Both the position numbers and the translations under genes were made by a program. A DNA stretch of 64,000 nt from Antennarius striatus (Eukaryota; Chordata; Actinopteri; Lophiiformes; Antennariidae), in assembly GCF_040054535.1 (NCBI RefSeq), contig NC_090783.1:3399501-3463500 (forward strand). The letters are read 5' to 3'. Numbering within the stretch: the first letter of the stretch is position 1; each line of letters begins with the position of its first letter. Below the pieces are notes generated by a model. The model was not told the DNA's origin and did not search any database. It saw nothing but the letters and a program-made list of their open reading frames with translations. This document shows, piece by piece, positions 1-13,700 of the stretch.

Positions 1-1596
1 AACAGCTGCTGCCCTGAAAGGAAAACGTCGTCTCACAACATGCGTACTGCTGAGCCACAGTCAAAGGGCTCTGTCCACTGCAACAGCACAGAAATAACAA
101 GTTATGTTTGGTGCTATTTGATCCCCTGGATCTAAGTCAAATAAAGTCAATGCTAGTTAGCAATGACCTCAGTCGTGCCCCCGGGGAGAGGTTATGATCA
201 CTGCAGGGTTTAGGTCAACTGGTTTTCACAGGTGTTCGTGGAAACAAAAGCAACACTGAAATCACTAACACATGATCCCGTACTATTTGTGCTACTGTAT
301 GAACACTCTTCTCCAATGAGGAATGAGAACGAAGAAATGACTGCGTTGACTTTTCATGTCACTAAAATGACGACGGGAGCAAAGACATGTTCTTGTTAGA
401 CTTGACTTCACGATTAGATATCATTAACCTTTGTATCTGCAGACTGCTGTGCTCTTTAGGCTGGAAGAGAGAGTGATGGCAGGCCTGCCGAGTGCCTGAT
501 AACCCAGACGCGAGAAAGCCTGAGAGGCATAACTCTGGAGGTCTGCAGGTCAACCGGCACGAACCGACGAGAAGGCCCGCACATAAAAATAGCAATATTC
601 CCACACTGTTCAGCACCAGTTGGCAGCACGTAAACCCGATGAACTTTTCATCAAGAATGGAAGGCTGTCACTTCAAAGCTGCACTCAATTTTATTTTCAT
701 TAAAAAAGCCAGGCTTGAATAAGCCAGAGGGATAAAACCCTATGTCAGTCACACAAAAATGACTTAAACCGGTTAAGGTATATGAAGGGTTGGACTCGCC
801 TCTGGAAAAACAAACAAGAAGCAGCATGACGACAAGCATGTCATTTTGACTTTGGGACAAGCTGTTCCTTTTTAAAAACTATGAAATTAATGTAAAGCAG
901 AAAAAAGATGTCCCTGCATCTGTGCTCTTACTAAAACAACACATATTGTCACATCGAGATGCAAACATGTGTTTTCCACAGGATTTTCTGCAGGAACAAA
1001 AACAGCTGGGAAAGACAGAACTCTCCTCCTTTTTCTTTCAAGGAGTTCTAAAATTAGTCAGGAATTTGGTTCTGAGCCTCTGTAACACACGCCCCCGAAC
1101 TCTCTCTCCGTCACACACCCCCTTACTCACCAACATAAACAACACCGCCTGCATACAGACGAGCACTTCTAGAAGCCTTTGGTCCGGCTACACCGAAAAC
1201 CAGACGACCTCATTTGTCTGTGTGTATACAAAAAAAAAAAAGCATGCAACTTGTTTTTCCGTTGTTCACGAACCAAACCCGAACCACAGCGCGGCTTAAA
1301 GCCTGCGTCTTACTGTATAATTCCAGTCTCCACGTAAATGGGATTTCAGAGCATTTTGGTGACTGTGTGGCTCAACGTATTCCCAACAGGTGGAAACTTT
1401 TCATTAAACTCGTAGGGATGTTGTATTCTAATACTCACTGAATTTACATGTGATAAATGTCTGTTGTCGAATGATGTCTGTGCCTTAACATCTGGGGTTT
1501 GTGATTGTAATGAATAGGTAATACATCATAAAATGTGGAGGGGGGGGGGGGCAGATGAGTTTCAGTTTTCCACAGAAGATGAATAGAAATTGGTAC

Positions 1597-4500
1597 CTGT
1601 CTTCCAGCGGAAGCCCATCTTTTCGTCGTTCCTTCTCCATCTGGAAAAATAACAGAAAACAAACACTTTGGTCAAAGGAACAAATGATTTGTTTGATTCA
1701 CGTGGCAGCCTAGAAAGAACGGTGTCAGGAGGCTCGGCCTACTGCCAAACAGGCTTTTGGCAACGCTGATGAGGTTCATAAAAATAAAAAAGGACTGATG
1801 TACATTCATGAACATTCAAATGCGATAATAAATTCTATTACGCATCTGTGTTTTATTTCTTTAAATGTAAAAGGTTTTATTTTACATGAAATTTTATTTC
1901 ACTGTAAATAAAACAGCATATCCAAGCAGAAACCTGGAACAGCCTTGGGAAACTAAAACTGGCATTACATCTTTTCCACCCTGGGATAGACAGCAGGCAG
2001 CGACTCCTGCCAGCACTGGCAGAGTTCACTGTGGTTCTAAGAATAAAAAAAATATAAATCCAATTTTATGTTTTCATGCTCTGCATTCAGAATTTCTGAA
2101 TGAGTAAAGCCCCTCTGAAGGTTAGAGACTATACAGTAATTTCTGCATTTTTATTTCGTACACATAATATTGATATGGGAGTTATTCACAACTACTTTTG
2201 TCTAGTTGCATGCAGAATCTTCTTGATTGTTTCCTTTACTATATAATAAAATAGATTTTAATCCCACTTTTTTGCTCTAATATTAATTCCATTCAGAGTT
2301 CAGAGCATCCTTCCAGAAATTCCAATCAGTAGGATAAATTGAAGAAACTTGAAAATGTCTGGAAATCAAGTTATGATAAAATATGGGCACACTTCATGTA
2401 ACCACTTAACCAGATTCAAATTTAAATTCATTCTGCTTGAGGAGAAAATGGACGAGCAGGACACTTAGTTGGACTCTAAATTGTGTCATTTGGATGAAAC
2501 CCCAGTGCATTATAAATGGTGTGTAACCTTTATACAGTTTTATTATGTCTGCAAAATGAAGTTTGGATTGACAATCACTTGAGGAAATCTAGTCACGGAC
2601 AAAAGGACATTTAAAAATACACATGCGAGCAGCGGTGCTTGGAAATCATAAACAGTCAACATGCAAACAGGGTGTACATGTCCCTGAATGTGTCAACCTA
2701 AACATGATAAAAACTATGAGACAGCAGTTTGGATCCAGGAACACTCAAATACACTGCCGTAGGTTATGTGCATGGCCTACAGAGATAAGCTTTGGTCTCT
2801 TCAAACACAGAACATACAGTTTCCATAGGAACAATCTGGAGCCACATAATACCTCATGTTCAAACAGCACCAATACAGGGCATAATGTTAGATCTCTCTG
2901 AAAAACTGCTAAAAGTCCTGATCTGTCTGATGTTGTACTCTCTCACTTTCCCTATCCAATCCAATTTGAATAAGTACGAAGTTCAACATGCACCTTGAAG
3001 AACGTAGAGCTGACATCTTTAGAGTTGCAATATCACCTGCTCTATTGATCATTACTGTTCAATTATGTCATGTCTTTTCTAAACGAGGAGGAACCGCCTT
3101 TTAAATGTCTATCCAGGTAAAGCAACAAATCAAAGACCAGGACTGGTTTAACCTGCAGTAACTTTGAAGCCTGGCATGTATATGCCTTAAGCAAGAAAAA
3201 CAAAATTATTCCCGCTGACTCGGCACAGTGATGATGACATTCTGTTGCTTCTGCAGCAGGTGAGCCATTAAAGTGCAAGGAATATCCAAAAGTAGAGCAG
3301 CACAATTTGTAAATTGCATTTTAGGGTTTGCAGGTTTTTTAGATTAGTGACAGGATTTTAACCATTTATGACAGGATCTGTTTACACAACGCAAGACAAA
3401 AAAGAAGAGTTGACAGAAACAGAAATCTGAACCAATCCAACAAATCGCAGTTCGCTGTAAGCAGCGTAAAATGAAAATAGAGTCAACTAAAACAGATTAA
3501 CTTTTGTCAGACTAACAGTTGACAGATTAAAAAGAGCTGGGAGCTGAAGATTGCAGCAATTACAAGCTCTATGCACAGAACATCCGCTATCTGAGTCTGA
3601 CTGCTGATTTGATTTGAATTATGAATCAAGACACTCCTGCATCACATCTTCAAAGTATCCACAGTGTCATACAGCGCTCTACTTAACCTGCAGACCACCG
3701 GTGATACAGAAGAAAGACACCCATGTCACGCTCTATTTCACATAGCTCATGTAACTGAGACAGCCACTGCATTCACCACTGCCTATCTAAACACGACACC
3801 TAACAATGTCAACAATTCAGCCATCTGCCCATTGGTCTGCAAGGTAGGGATGAGTGGAAAGGACATGACCAATTACTGACACATGTCCTCTTTCTCCCAT
3901 TTCTTTAAACAGAACCATATCATCATTTCTTTTTTTAATCTAATAATGTTTTAAAATTATTGTAAATGCCTTCCTGTTCTCTCAGGGTGGGAATGTCGAT
4001 TACTGATTGTATGAATTTTTTTTTTAAAAACTTTGCAAAAAGGCCAAACATTTGTCTTTGAAAATGTACTTCATTTACTTGAGAAGAGCTCAGGTGGAAT
4101 TCATACCATTGTTCTTACTAATCACCAAGGCAGCAAAACTGTCAGTGGTTCCAAACACATTAACAAAGGCCTGCAGCAAGTGCCACACCCCCCTCAGGTA
4201 ACATGACAGTCAGCTGATGACCTCATGATATTTTCTGTAAACATTTAGCTGCTATTTTTATTGTTCTTGCATATGATTTTATTTTCTACAGGAAAAGTAA
4301 AATTGAAATCCTGGACAGGTAGCACAACATTTAAAAAAAACCCCCACAGATGCATGAAATACCTGCAAACATGTAATCATGCTACCTTGTTCTAAGCCCG
4401 CTTTATGTGTGTACTAATGGTTTAACTTCACAACGTTAATGACGTAGAAAAAAAAAGAAAACGAGGAGACACATGGCAGGTGACCAGCAGATCTGGTTTC

Positions 4501-5645
4501 ATTTCATGTTTAACTATGAACACTATTCACTAAACCACTATATTTACACAGAATGCACACAGCGTTTTGTACAGTACATGTTTGTCATCTCAACAAAATA
4601 CTGAACAGAACTCAGCCATTTTTAGCTGAACAACGGGGATGCACAAACCACACACGTGCTAATGCATCCGGCTGCAAGTGTAGGCTGTTGTTAGATGATC
4701 GTTTAATACATTTTCAATCCTACTGAATGCAAATATTAGTGAAGGAGAAATAAACTGTGATTACCTGCAGTGGGACTAACGGGTCTGCATCCTCCGGTTG
4801 CCAGACCTCGACCACGCTGGTGGACATCTGACTCAGAGCTTCGAGGGAACAAGAAAATAACAAGAGATGGAAGGAAATCGATCAGGATCAACAACACAAC
4901 CGACTGGAAACGTAGCATAGATATTTAAAAATACAAATTTCCAATCTGTTGCATCATTACTGGTTATTACAAATGAATAATCTGACGGGCCGATGATGAT
5001 GATACCATAAAGTGCAGAATTTGGCAAACCGACAAAGGCTGTTTGCTAGCTGCTTGATTAGCAAGAAAGTTAGCTTCGTGGCTAACGAACTTGGGGAAAC
5101 ATCTCTCCTTACACTGCAGTAAACACTGCAGTGTAGTTAACTATCAAAAGGGAATTTACGATATTTCAGAACTTTATTACGGTGGTAAAAGTAATAATAA
5201 TAACCTAATTTTAATGTTTTGATAGCGCTACTGCTTGGAAGTTGTCGTTTCGTTCAAGCAGGAGGGCAGGGAACAGGGAGCTAGCACGAACCAGCGGGAT
5301 GACAAAACATTGACTTACGCTTCAGTTCGTAAAAAATAAACAATATTCATATTTCGCGACATTAATTTTTTTCACCAATTACGATTTTAAACGCAGTTTA
5401 GACCATTTCGCTTAACTCTCACTTACAAATATAACGTTTCTTGTCTAGCACTCTTGCTAACTTCATTTTTTTTCTTCACATTTTTTGCTATGGTCACGCT
5501 CACGTAAAGGTGTCTACAAACCTTGCAGTTGTGCCCCTCCGTGCTGCACGCACGGTAAAAGTAATTGTAGTATTCCTAGTAGTATATTGATCCACGTTTT
5601 CCTGTGACAGTGGCTGCCTTGTTGGAAGTCCCGTAGCTCCGCCAT
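1597..5645 (-). CDS. tmem131l: TMEM131L (KIAA0922), first three coding exons, partial
   Basis: This is the 5' end of a type I membrane protein related to TMEM131; the family has been linked to Wnt signalling and thymocyte proliferation. Exon 1 is 5522-5645: its ATG sits in a good Kozak context and encodes 41 residues with a hydrophobic signal segment (WINILLGILQLLLPC) followed by GGAQLQ, closely matching the human N-terminus. Exon 2 is 4765-4838 and contains STSVVEVWQPED, matching human NVVELWQAEE. Exon 3 is 1597-1640: it starts in phase 0 after TTTTTCCAG, ends AG|GTACC, and gives MEKERRKDGLPLED plus two bases. Exon 3 is less certain because its sequence is not conserved, but its length and phases match the corresponding human segment. 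Exons 1 and 2 join as G|CT (Ala). The rest of the gene lies left of the window. The gene continues the synteny order after MND1. Confidence 0.85.
1641..4764 (-). other. TMEM131L intron 2, no gene seen
   Basis: About 3.1 kb of AT-rich sequence lies between exon 2 and the proposed exon 3. Short open frames occur on both strands, but none shows splice-supported or recognisable protein content. The stretch 1-1596 would be the start of intron 3; it holds a 12-base poly-G run at 1540-1551 and nothing else I recognise. Confidence 0.55.
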
Positions 5646-5870
5646 GCTGCCCATCAGCTAGCAGCCTACCTAATGTCTCTCGTTAGTCTTTCTTTCTCAT
5701 CGAGCAGCGGTAGCTGCGACAGCTCCCTCCCTCGGCCCCTCCCTCCATCCTCGCCCCGCCCACCCACCCCCTCGGCCCCTCCCTCCATCCCCGCCCCTCA
5801 GACAGACGCGGTAGTGCGGACTCGTTCAGCGGCACTTCCCTCAAGGCCAGTGTTGTGTTTACGCATCTAC
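5640..5870 (-). promoter_or_regulatory. GC-rich promoter region of TMEM131L
   Basis: Immediately upstream of the TMEM131L start codon the sequence becomes GC-rich. It carries GC-box-like motifs (CCCCGCCC near 5753 and CCCGCCCC near 5790) inside an imperfect duplication of a CCTCGGCCCCTCCCTCCATC unit (about 5731 and 5770). There is no obvious TATA box. This is typical of a housekeeping vertebrate promoter. The transcription start is inferred, not seen. Confidence 0.55.
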
Positions 5871-5879
5871 CGCTCGAGG

Positions 5880-7270
5880 TAAAACCTTAAACACATAGTG
5901 GAAATAAAGACATTTAATTCAGCGCTACACGTAAATACAAAGGTATTTCTACTGGGGCATTTCACCTCATGTTACTTTTATTCCATACACATCACTTGAT
6001 AGATCAGATCTTGGTTTTATATCCATACAAAACATATCCCTTCTGAAACAACAAAAAATAAAGTTTTACACCCTTTAACCCACCAACTAGTGGGTTAAAA
6101 AATGTGGACAAAATGTGTTTTTCATAATAGGACCCAATATTTTATTACAATGCGATATGGAGTACCACAACTTAAATGATTATGAGTATTTACTTGAGTC
6201 CAAGTTATTTTTTATTTTAAAATACAGATTTCACTAGTGTATTTCAGGTTCTCTCTATTGATACCTTTAAATGATATAAATACTTCCTGTATTTATTGAC
6301 ATGTTTGCACTTCCTCTTCATGTCCTCACTTTCGTGTCCAACTTTCTGGTAGTTTTTCAGGCCAAACGGGAAATTCTCAAATAGGTTGCCACAACAAAAA
6401 AATTAACAAAAGTTTTTTTGGATTTTCTGATGAACTCTCAGATGTTTGCTTAACCAAAATAATTGTAATGAATGGTGTCCTCAATAGCAGTAACACTCAA
6501 GAGAAACTATGCACAGCCATCTCAGAACACTTTGACATGCAGCATGTCAGACTCATGAATCATTGTTAGGACAGGTTGGGCAGGTACAAACATGAATTTA
6601 TACTCTGCTTCTTTTATGGGTGTGTCAGTCACACCAAACAAAACTGCAGCTAAGAATATAGTTGGGTTTTTTTTTTGCAGGATCAGCACTTCCAAACTTA
6701 CTGGTGTGCTTGTAATATGGAGCTAAATGTTTACACAATTCATACAGAAAATGTGAGAGTGCTGATCTACACATTGTCCTAGTGCAGATTAACCACACTA
6801 TAAATAAATTTAGACATTTGGAAGAAACACAAATAAAAATCCAGTCATGAATCCAGAGAATGAACAGTTTGCATATCATTAATCTAGTGGAAATAAATCT
6901 GAACCTATTGGTAAGACAAGCGACAAACAACAACAGACCAAGACACTTGAGAAGCTAGGTTGCGGGGTTAAAAGCAACACACGACTTCTTGTTTTGCATC
7001 TGGTTTGACAGATAAAAGGCAGGAAAATGAGCAGGGCATTCGTCATTTTGGACATGTCATGACAACAGTGTTCCTTGTTTGTTCAGAGAGAAAGTCTAGT
7101 AAAAAAAAAAAAGGGTGTTTGTAACAGATTTTTCAGAATTTCCAGCAGTAAATTCTCAAACGGCATAACTGAAGGGATTATGAGGCTGCGTGTCAACACA
7201 TTCATAAACTAGCCTGGGTTCGGTAAGGAATACAAGTACACAAGATAGCTGGTAAAACTCAGATGGGCAT
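5880..7270. other. Intergenic spacer between the TMEM131L promoter and the MND1 3' end
   Basis: AT-rich spacer with no coding signal. Its main content is the first copy of a dispersed repeat (about 6202-6822), described separately. Confidence 0.6.
6202..6822 (+). repeat. Dispersed direct repeat, copy 1
   Basis: The sequence from about 6202 to 6822 recurs in the same orientation at about 17256-18251. The best-conserved part, about 6301-6822, aligns with about 17730-18251 almost base for base. Shared landmarks include ACTTTCTGGTAGTTTTTCA, GAATCATTGTTAGGACAGG, TTATGGGTGTGTCAGTC and TTAGACATTTGGAAG. Both copies end together at TTTGGAAG. No reverse transcriptase, transposase or terminal repeat is visible, so its class is unknown. 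Confidence 0.8.
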
Positions 7271-7276
7271 TTTATT
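7271..7276 (-). terminator. Candidate MND1 polyadenylation signal
   Basis: AATAAA on the minus strand, 458 bases downstream of the MND1 stop codon. This gives a plausible 3' UTR. The cleavage site is inferred. Confidence 0.45.
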
Positions 7277-7733
7277 TGCAACATAAGAAAAGAGTTTCCA
7301 TAGAAAGTAAACATTCTTGAAACACATGTAGCATTTTACGACATAACATCCTCTGTCGTTTAATTCTTCTGTCTATCTTGAACTTTTTCTGTATTGAAGC
7401 GACACTTCAGAGGACAAAAATAACAAATAAAATATGAACAACATTAGAAAAAAGTGCATGAGCATTTAATTCCAAACCATGTGTTTAAACCATATAAAGT
7501 GGACCACTGGCTGAGCAGATGTGGTGCGTGGTGATTCCTTTCCATCATCAACTCGGGGGTCTCAGTTTTCACGAAAACAGGTGTCCAAATAGTCAGGCTG
7601 CTCGGTTACATTTACCGAGCTGCCTCCTTACAGCAATTAATGGTTGGCGCTTCTCTAAATAAACTCAAACCAGGCAAACAGCCTTTAGACTGATGCTCCT
7701 GCACATCATGAAAAGAACTCTGGTAGGAAAAAG

Positions 7734-10700
7734 TCAGTCTATGTAGTCAAAGTCCTCAGGAATCCCAAAGGCTTTATAAATTTGTCTGTCATCAAAAGAA
7801 AACTTCTTCTTTGTCCAAGACTTGATGGAGAAAATGTTGTCTGAAAAGAGACATGAAAACACATTTAGTTTAATGTTCTGAAAAACTTGCTGCACACCGT
7901 GCTGCAGATAGAACAGTCAGCCTGGGATTAGGAGGATGTTCTTGGATTTGAAAATCACGGTTGAGTCCAAGACAAAAAAAAACCCAAACCCAAAAACAAA
8001 ACATCTGCCTTACTGCTCTGAAGCACTCGATTTTGTTGAAAGCTGAGCTGACTTATTGATTTTTACTTCCCACTTCATCTCCCACACCTGAAAATAATTT
8101 GGGCATTGCGGATGATGAATGCGGCGGGTCATAACAGGTCTTATGTGGGCGAGGTCGCTCTCTGCCAAACCTTAGAAAGCCAGGATTTGATGCCTTGTAC
8201 CTGCTCCTGATTGAGACGACCGTTTTCATTTTGTTATTTTGTCAGATTTCATCTGGTGAATCCTTGAGACACACAGATAATGAACACGGGCTCGAATCTG
8301 AAGCGACAGGTGCTTCAGGCTTGCTCTCGAGTGCAAACTGAACTGATTAAGTTTTTATGAGCTGAAGCGACGAACCTTTTAGAGGTGACTCACGAGACGC
8401 CGGGAAAGTAAAATCAAATAATTAAGTCAGTAAAGTCTATTATTAATCTACTGTATTATTAATGCCTTCCACCTGCAATATAACAATATGCTTTAATGAG
8501 TCTCTGCATGTGTGGGTGTGTCCCATTGTGGCAAGTTAACAGGTTAACACGACACTGATGATACTAGATCGCTCTGATTTTGCTGTGTTGCATTTGTTCA
8601 AAACAACAACAAAAATTAAAAACTTGCATCAGGATATCTGAGTACATTACAACATGCAGCAATAAGGAAGCAGCTGCACACAGAGCCGAGAGGAAACACT
8701 CCTGTGCTCATTGCTAGCTCTATGTGTCCATCTAAGATGAGGGGAAGTGCAAGTCATGGAGGAGGCAGATATGACTCACAGCTTCTTAAAATGAAAATAA
8801 TTGAGAGGCAGCAGAGCAAAGCTGAGCCAACTAAAACTGAAAACGTGACTTTATTGAGTCAAAACACCGCAGGCCGTCTGCTGGTTACCATGATCACCAA
8901 AAGGTTTGCCTTCACCAAGGTTACCGGTGAGGTCAACAAACGCGTTGTTGACTCCTCGGGAAGTGATCTGCTCCTCACAGATTGTGAATTTGAGCTTTAA
9001 GGAGTAATCAATGGAATAAACCTTCCGTAATGATTCTGAAGTTGTGTTCAGGGTGCATCTTCCCATTTAGGGTAGGTTTGTTAATGGATAAAGATAAACA
9101 GAAGCTAATTTATTGATCATTTATTCCTCCTGAATATTTTACGCAGTGATCTGAAAGCATTGTGTTGAGTGATGTGAAGTTGACTTATTACACATCAGGA
9201 ATTAGGGAAAAAAAGAAAAACACATCACCAAAATGGCCTGAAGTTGTAGAATGAATGTAGCTGAATGTTTTTACAATGCAACTCACCTGTCCATCGAGAA
9301 ACAGCAGCTTTTGCAACAACATTTGAGTTTCCTGCAAAACAAAATCGACAATCAATTTTTGCATTATTATTGCCGTTGAGGTCAAGCTTTTGGTGTTGAT
9401 GAAATGGTGAGGTAAAACTACGTGAACTCAATAAAACATCAAGTTAATCATTCATTTTAATTGTTAAATAAACACTTTGTTTAATGCATTCTAAACCCTG
9501 GCTAGGCCGGGTTCAAATTACAGCAGGTTTAACACGTTTCAACCCGATATGTCCTCCAAGAGAGTCAGACCAGCTCTCTAGTCCATGAACTCGATCAATA
9601 ACAATGATCAGACATATCCGATACGCTGATACAGTTGTTGCTCTGCACATGAAGTTAAACTGTTGTATTGTGACTCCCCCCACCATTCTAGATGGTTACA
9701 AATTATTTAAAAAGAGTGGAAATAAAAGAGATAAATAAATAAAATAACTTTCAGCTACAGGTAAGCGGGACTGGGTGACATCGGACTCGTGGACTTGCGG
9801 ACACGGTCACACGTTATGGATGAAAGTATAGATGGTAAAAAAAAAAAAAACACAACTAAGAGGTACAAGAGCGGCACAGGAACAAACATGTTACAGACCA
9901 ACAAACAGGTTGAATACTAAATAATTCTAAACAATAATAAAAGCAGGCAAAAGCTGCAAAGCTGACTTCCCTCTCAGTTCTTGGATAACGCTTCAGAACA
10001 GACTCAATTAAAGTCAATATTTATCTATTATTTATCGATTAAAAGTGTGTTTTAATTGCTATGTTTAGGTCAATATTATAATTCATCCGTGTCTGATCAG
10101 CCACCTTTGCTGACTACAACTGCAAATGAAAGATTCGGTCAGCAGAATGTAAAACTCAACCTTTAGCGATAAAACATTAAAATTCTGAGGTTTTTTTGCT
10201 AGAGGGCTTATTTCACAGTGGACCTCAGGATTATTATTAATCCCTCCATGAAAATATTATTCATGCGATCATTTCTACAAATGTTATCTTGGGTGCGCGA
10301 CATAGAGAGCTAGAACCTCTCTGTTATCCAATCTTAAGATGTAAATCTCAAACACCTTAAAGTGGACTTGGCCTCACAGCTTTCTCATTTTACAAAACCT
10401 TGGCCGTGCCTCAGACTATAAAATATAATTGTATTGCTGTATTTGTTGCGTAACGACATAAAAACATTTTATAGTTTAGGGGATGAGTGAGTAAAACAGG
10501 CTTGATTCATATTCCTCCACACAAAATATTCAAAGACCGTCCTGCAGGAACAGGTTTGAGTCCATTCTGCAAATTCAGTCCTCACCCTCTCAGCAGCAGA
10601 CATAACATCATGATGTACAAACTCACAGCTCAAGTCAGGTTTCACTGGGAGGGGGGGGAGGAGAGATGTTATCGACAACAGACCTGTGCATGTGGGATGT

Positions 10701-13700
10701 CATCAGCAAAGATTAAAGACCGACAGACGAGGGCGAAAACTGACGAATGTCAAGACCAAGAGATTAAAAGTGAGAGGAAGTTTCTCCTCTCTGTGCCTCG
10801 CTGTCGTCGTTGGTTTTATCTCTTGAGTCTGAGTACATTATGTATCATCTGCATCACATTATATAACATCCTGAGTTCATCATACACCACCAAGATGACG
10901 CAAACCATCAACACAGATTAGGCCATAGCTTGACTTGATTTAGTTTTACCAGATTGTCACAAACTTTCACAAACATGACTTTCACACAGACGTGAGTTCA
11001 TACACAGGAAAACCACTTTCATGTATTTCAAGGGGGAAAAACATTGTTTAGATGTTGAAGAAGCCGATAAGTGGAAGCGTCAGCGTTTGTACTGGGATTC
11101 CGAGGCTGCTGCAGATATTAATGATGTTTGCAATAGTTTTTATCAAAGGCGGCACACGTCCAACAAAAGCACTTGAATGGAACGCCTGTTCTTAGGAAAT
11201 GAAGGTTATTGCCATGGAGATGAGGGAGGGCAATGATGTCAAGTTGGCGTGGGAAACACACTTTTTTGTTGTTGGTTTTTTTTTTTTTTGATGCCACATG
11301 GATGTAACATTTAAACACACACCCTTCGACATAGATCAGCTGCGACATGAACAAAAGACAGAGGAGGATGTTTGTAATTCCACCGATAGCTGCGTGGATC
11401 GGAGCTGGAGGCCTTCACGCCTTTAAGAGGTTTAACTCCACTCAGCCTGAAAGCTTACGAAGCTCATTTAGATCCGTTTCTGCTGACATGTACCTGCCTC
11501 TCTGTCAGCAGGAGGCTCCACGACTCCTGATGTCAAAACTGATGTTTCAATCCCATGCTTTCCCGATGAGCCACCAAACCACCTTTTTTTTTTTTTTTAA
11601 CATCTCTTTATTGAATAGTCCATATGCTAAAACAGATACAACGGGTGGGAAACGTTTCTGCCAACTGTAGCAAGGTTTTATTTGTATTTATAACCCCTTA
11701 TGCACAATACTGCCTTCACCGCCTGGTGTGAAATCAGACTCGACCCAACCATGGCTCGTTTCTTGGATGATGCTCAGTCTCTCTGTTTGTAATATGAGAT
11801 CCTCACATGATGGGTAAAAAAAAAAAGAAAAAAAAAGCGCCATCTGGCTTAATGAGCAACCAGTCTTATTCTCTGGTGAGTCTAATTTTTTTTTTTTTTT
11901 TTTTTAGAACAAAAGTTCCTCAAAGCTTTCAGTGACAATCGTACAAAAAAAAAAAAATTACACTGAGCAATGGATCGGAATCGTGAACTTCTCAGTTCAC
12001 TTTATGGACGCTGCTAGTTTTTATGATGTCAATAGACAATGTCATCGCACCAGTGCAGGTTTGCTCCTGGAAACTTACAGTGAGGAGGAGTGACAAACAA
12101 TCAAAATTAGTCCGTTTTAATCTTTAACATGCACTCATCGAGAAGCACTGACCTGGCCTCAAGCATGTCTTTCCCTTTACAGATGGCTAGACTCTTTCAA
12201 TAATAATAATAAAAGGTGGCTGGCTTGATGCCGAAGCTTTACATCGATGTCTGAATCTGTACTCACTCATCTCCTTCACCACTTCAGGGTCACATTCCCT
12301 GTATTTCTCCAGCTCCGTCTGCAGGCCAGTTCTTTCTTCTCTCAAAGCCTTCAGCTCCTTCAGCAGGGAGGTTCTCTCTTTCTGCACACGGACAGATTGA
12401 TAAATCCAAATGAACACAGATTCTACATTTCATCTATATTTCTCCACGTCAAGTGCGGGAAAACATTCTCACCGTATCTTGACGGCCCTCTTTGGCTTTT
12501 TCCACAGCGTTCTGCAGGGACTCTTTACGCTGCTTTGCTTGGGAATTCTTGAAAGAAAATGAATTGTGCATGTATTTTAAACAGCTGCCAAGAAAAGCAG
12601 ATTGTATCCACGACTGCTCACCAGCACACTCCACCAGAGACCCAAGGTTTATTTGCATTAATCTCTATTAACAGTGCTATAAATTTTTCTGTTAAAGTAT
12701 GGTCTATATTAAATCTGGGAGGACGGGAAGCCAGTTCCTTTTTCCTACATGCTTTCTGTAACCATCAGGCCCTTATTTCCCCTTTTTAATCTCAACATGA
12801 GTAACAGATATGGCTGTAACCGAGTCTACAGTAAATCTAGTGTTTCTGTGTTGTTCCATCATCCGCGTTTTTTCCAATTTTAGTCTAAATCCTATCACTT
12901 TGTGTCAGATTGTTCCTCGACATCGTTTAACTTCCATCCCGGGGAAATCTGGCGTCCAACATTCTCCGCCCTCAGACCGTCTGTCCGCCGTACGACGAGA
13001 CACAGACCCAACAGATCCGAGGGCGAGCAGCAGCGTTACGCTCACAAAAACCATGAGTGTTAAGGGAGAGATCCACAGCTCTGAGTTACAAACAAGGCTG
13101 GATATTTACCCAGAGGATAAAGTCTTTAAACGTTTAACGTTACCCCCCATTCCCCCCACCTCACTAATGTCTGATACATAGATTATTAGATGCATATACA
13201 ACTGGCAAAACACATGAAAACAATGTCATCAATGATCAGTTATCTTGAGACAGCTGCTTCTGATCTGCTGATAAAAACACATGGTTCTGAGCTTGTAGCT
13301 GCACCCGGTCAGAACCAACGCCATTGGGTCTCACTGTTTGGATAGGCCACATCTCAAACGACGAGTCTCCGCATGCAGCTCGTCCTCTGTTTGAAAAAGG
13401 AATCTGGTGTGAAGAAATCCCAAAGGCGAGTTGTGATTTGTGGGCAGTTATATAAAAAACATCCTGCTGATGGTAAAAGTCAGACACAAGGTGAGCGGGA
13501 TAAAGTCACCTTTGAGTAAACACCCAAATGAGATGGGGCCTAAGACGAATTTAAATGTTCCCACAGTGATTGTTTAAATCTGTAGAATTTTGAATATTAA
13601 ATGTGAAAATAAGAGATAAACTTCATATTATACCTAATTTATTGCAACAATAGATGAGCAAAATGACCTTTGGTTAAAATAAATCCTCTCTGTCTCATGC

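Noticed and set aside
10487-10921. 144-codon plus-strand open frame in an MND1 intron
   Set aside because: No recognisable domain, ordinary composition, no upstream promoter or Kozak support. It lies antisense within an intron whose exons are fully accounted for.
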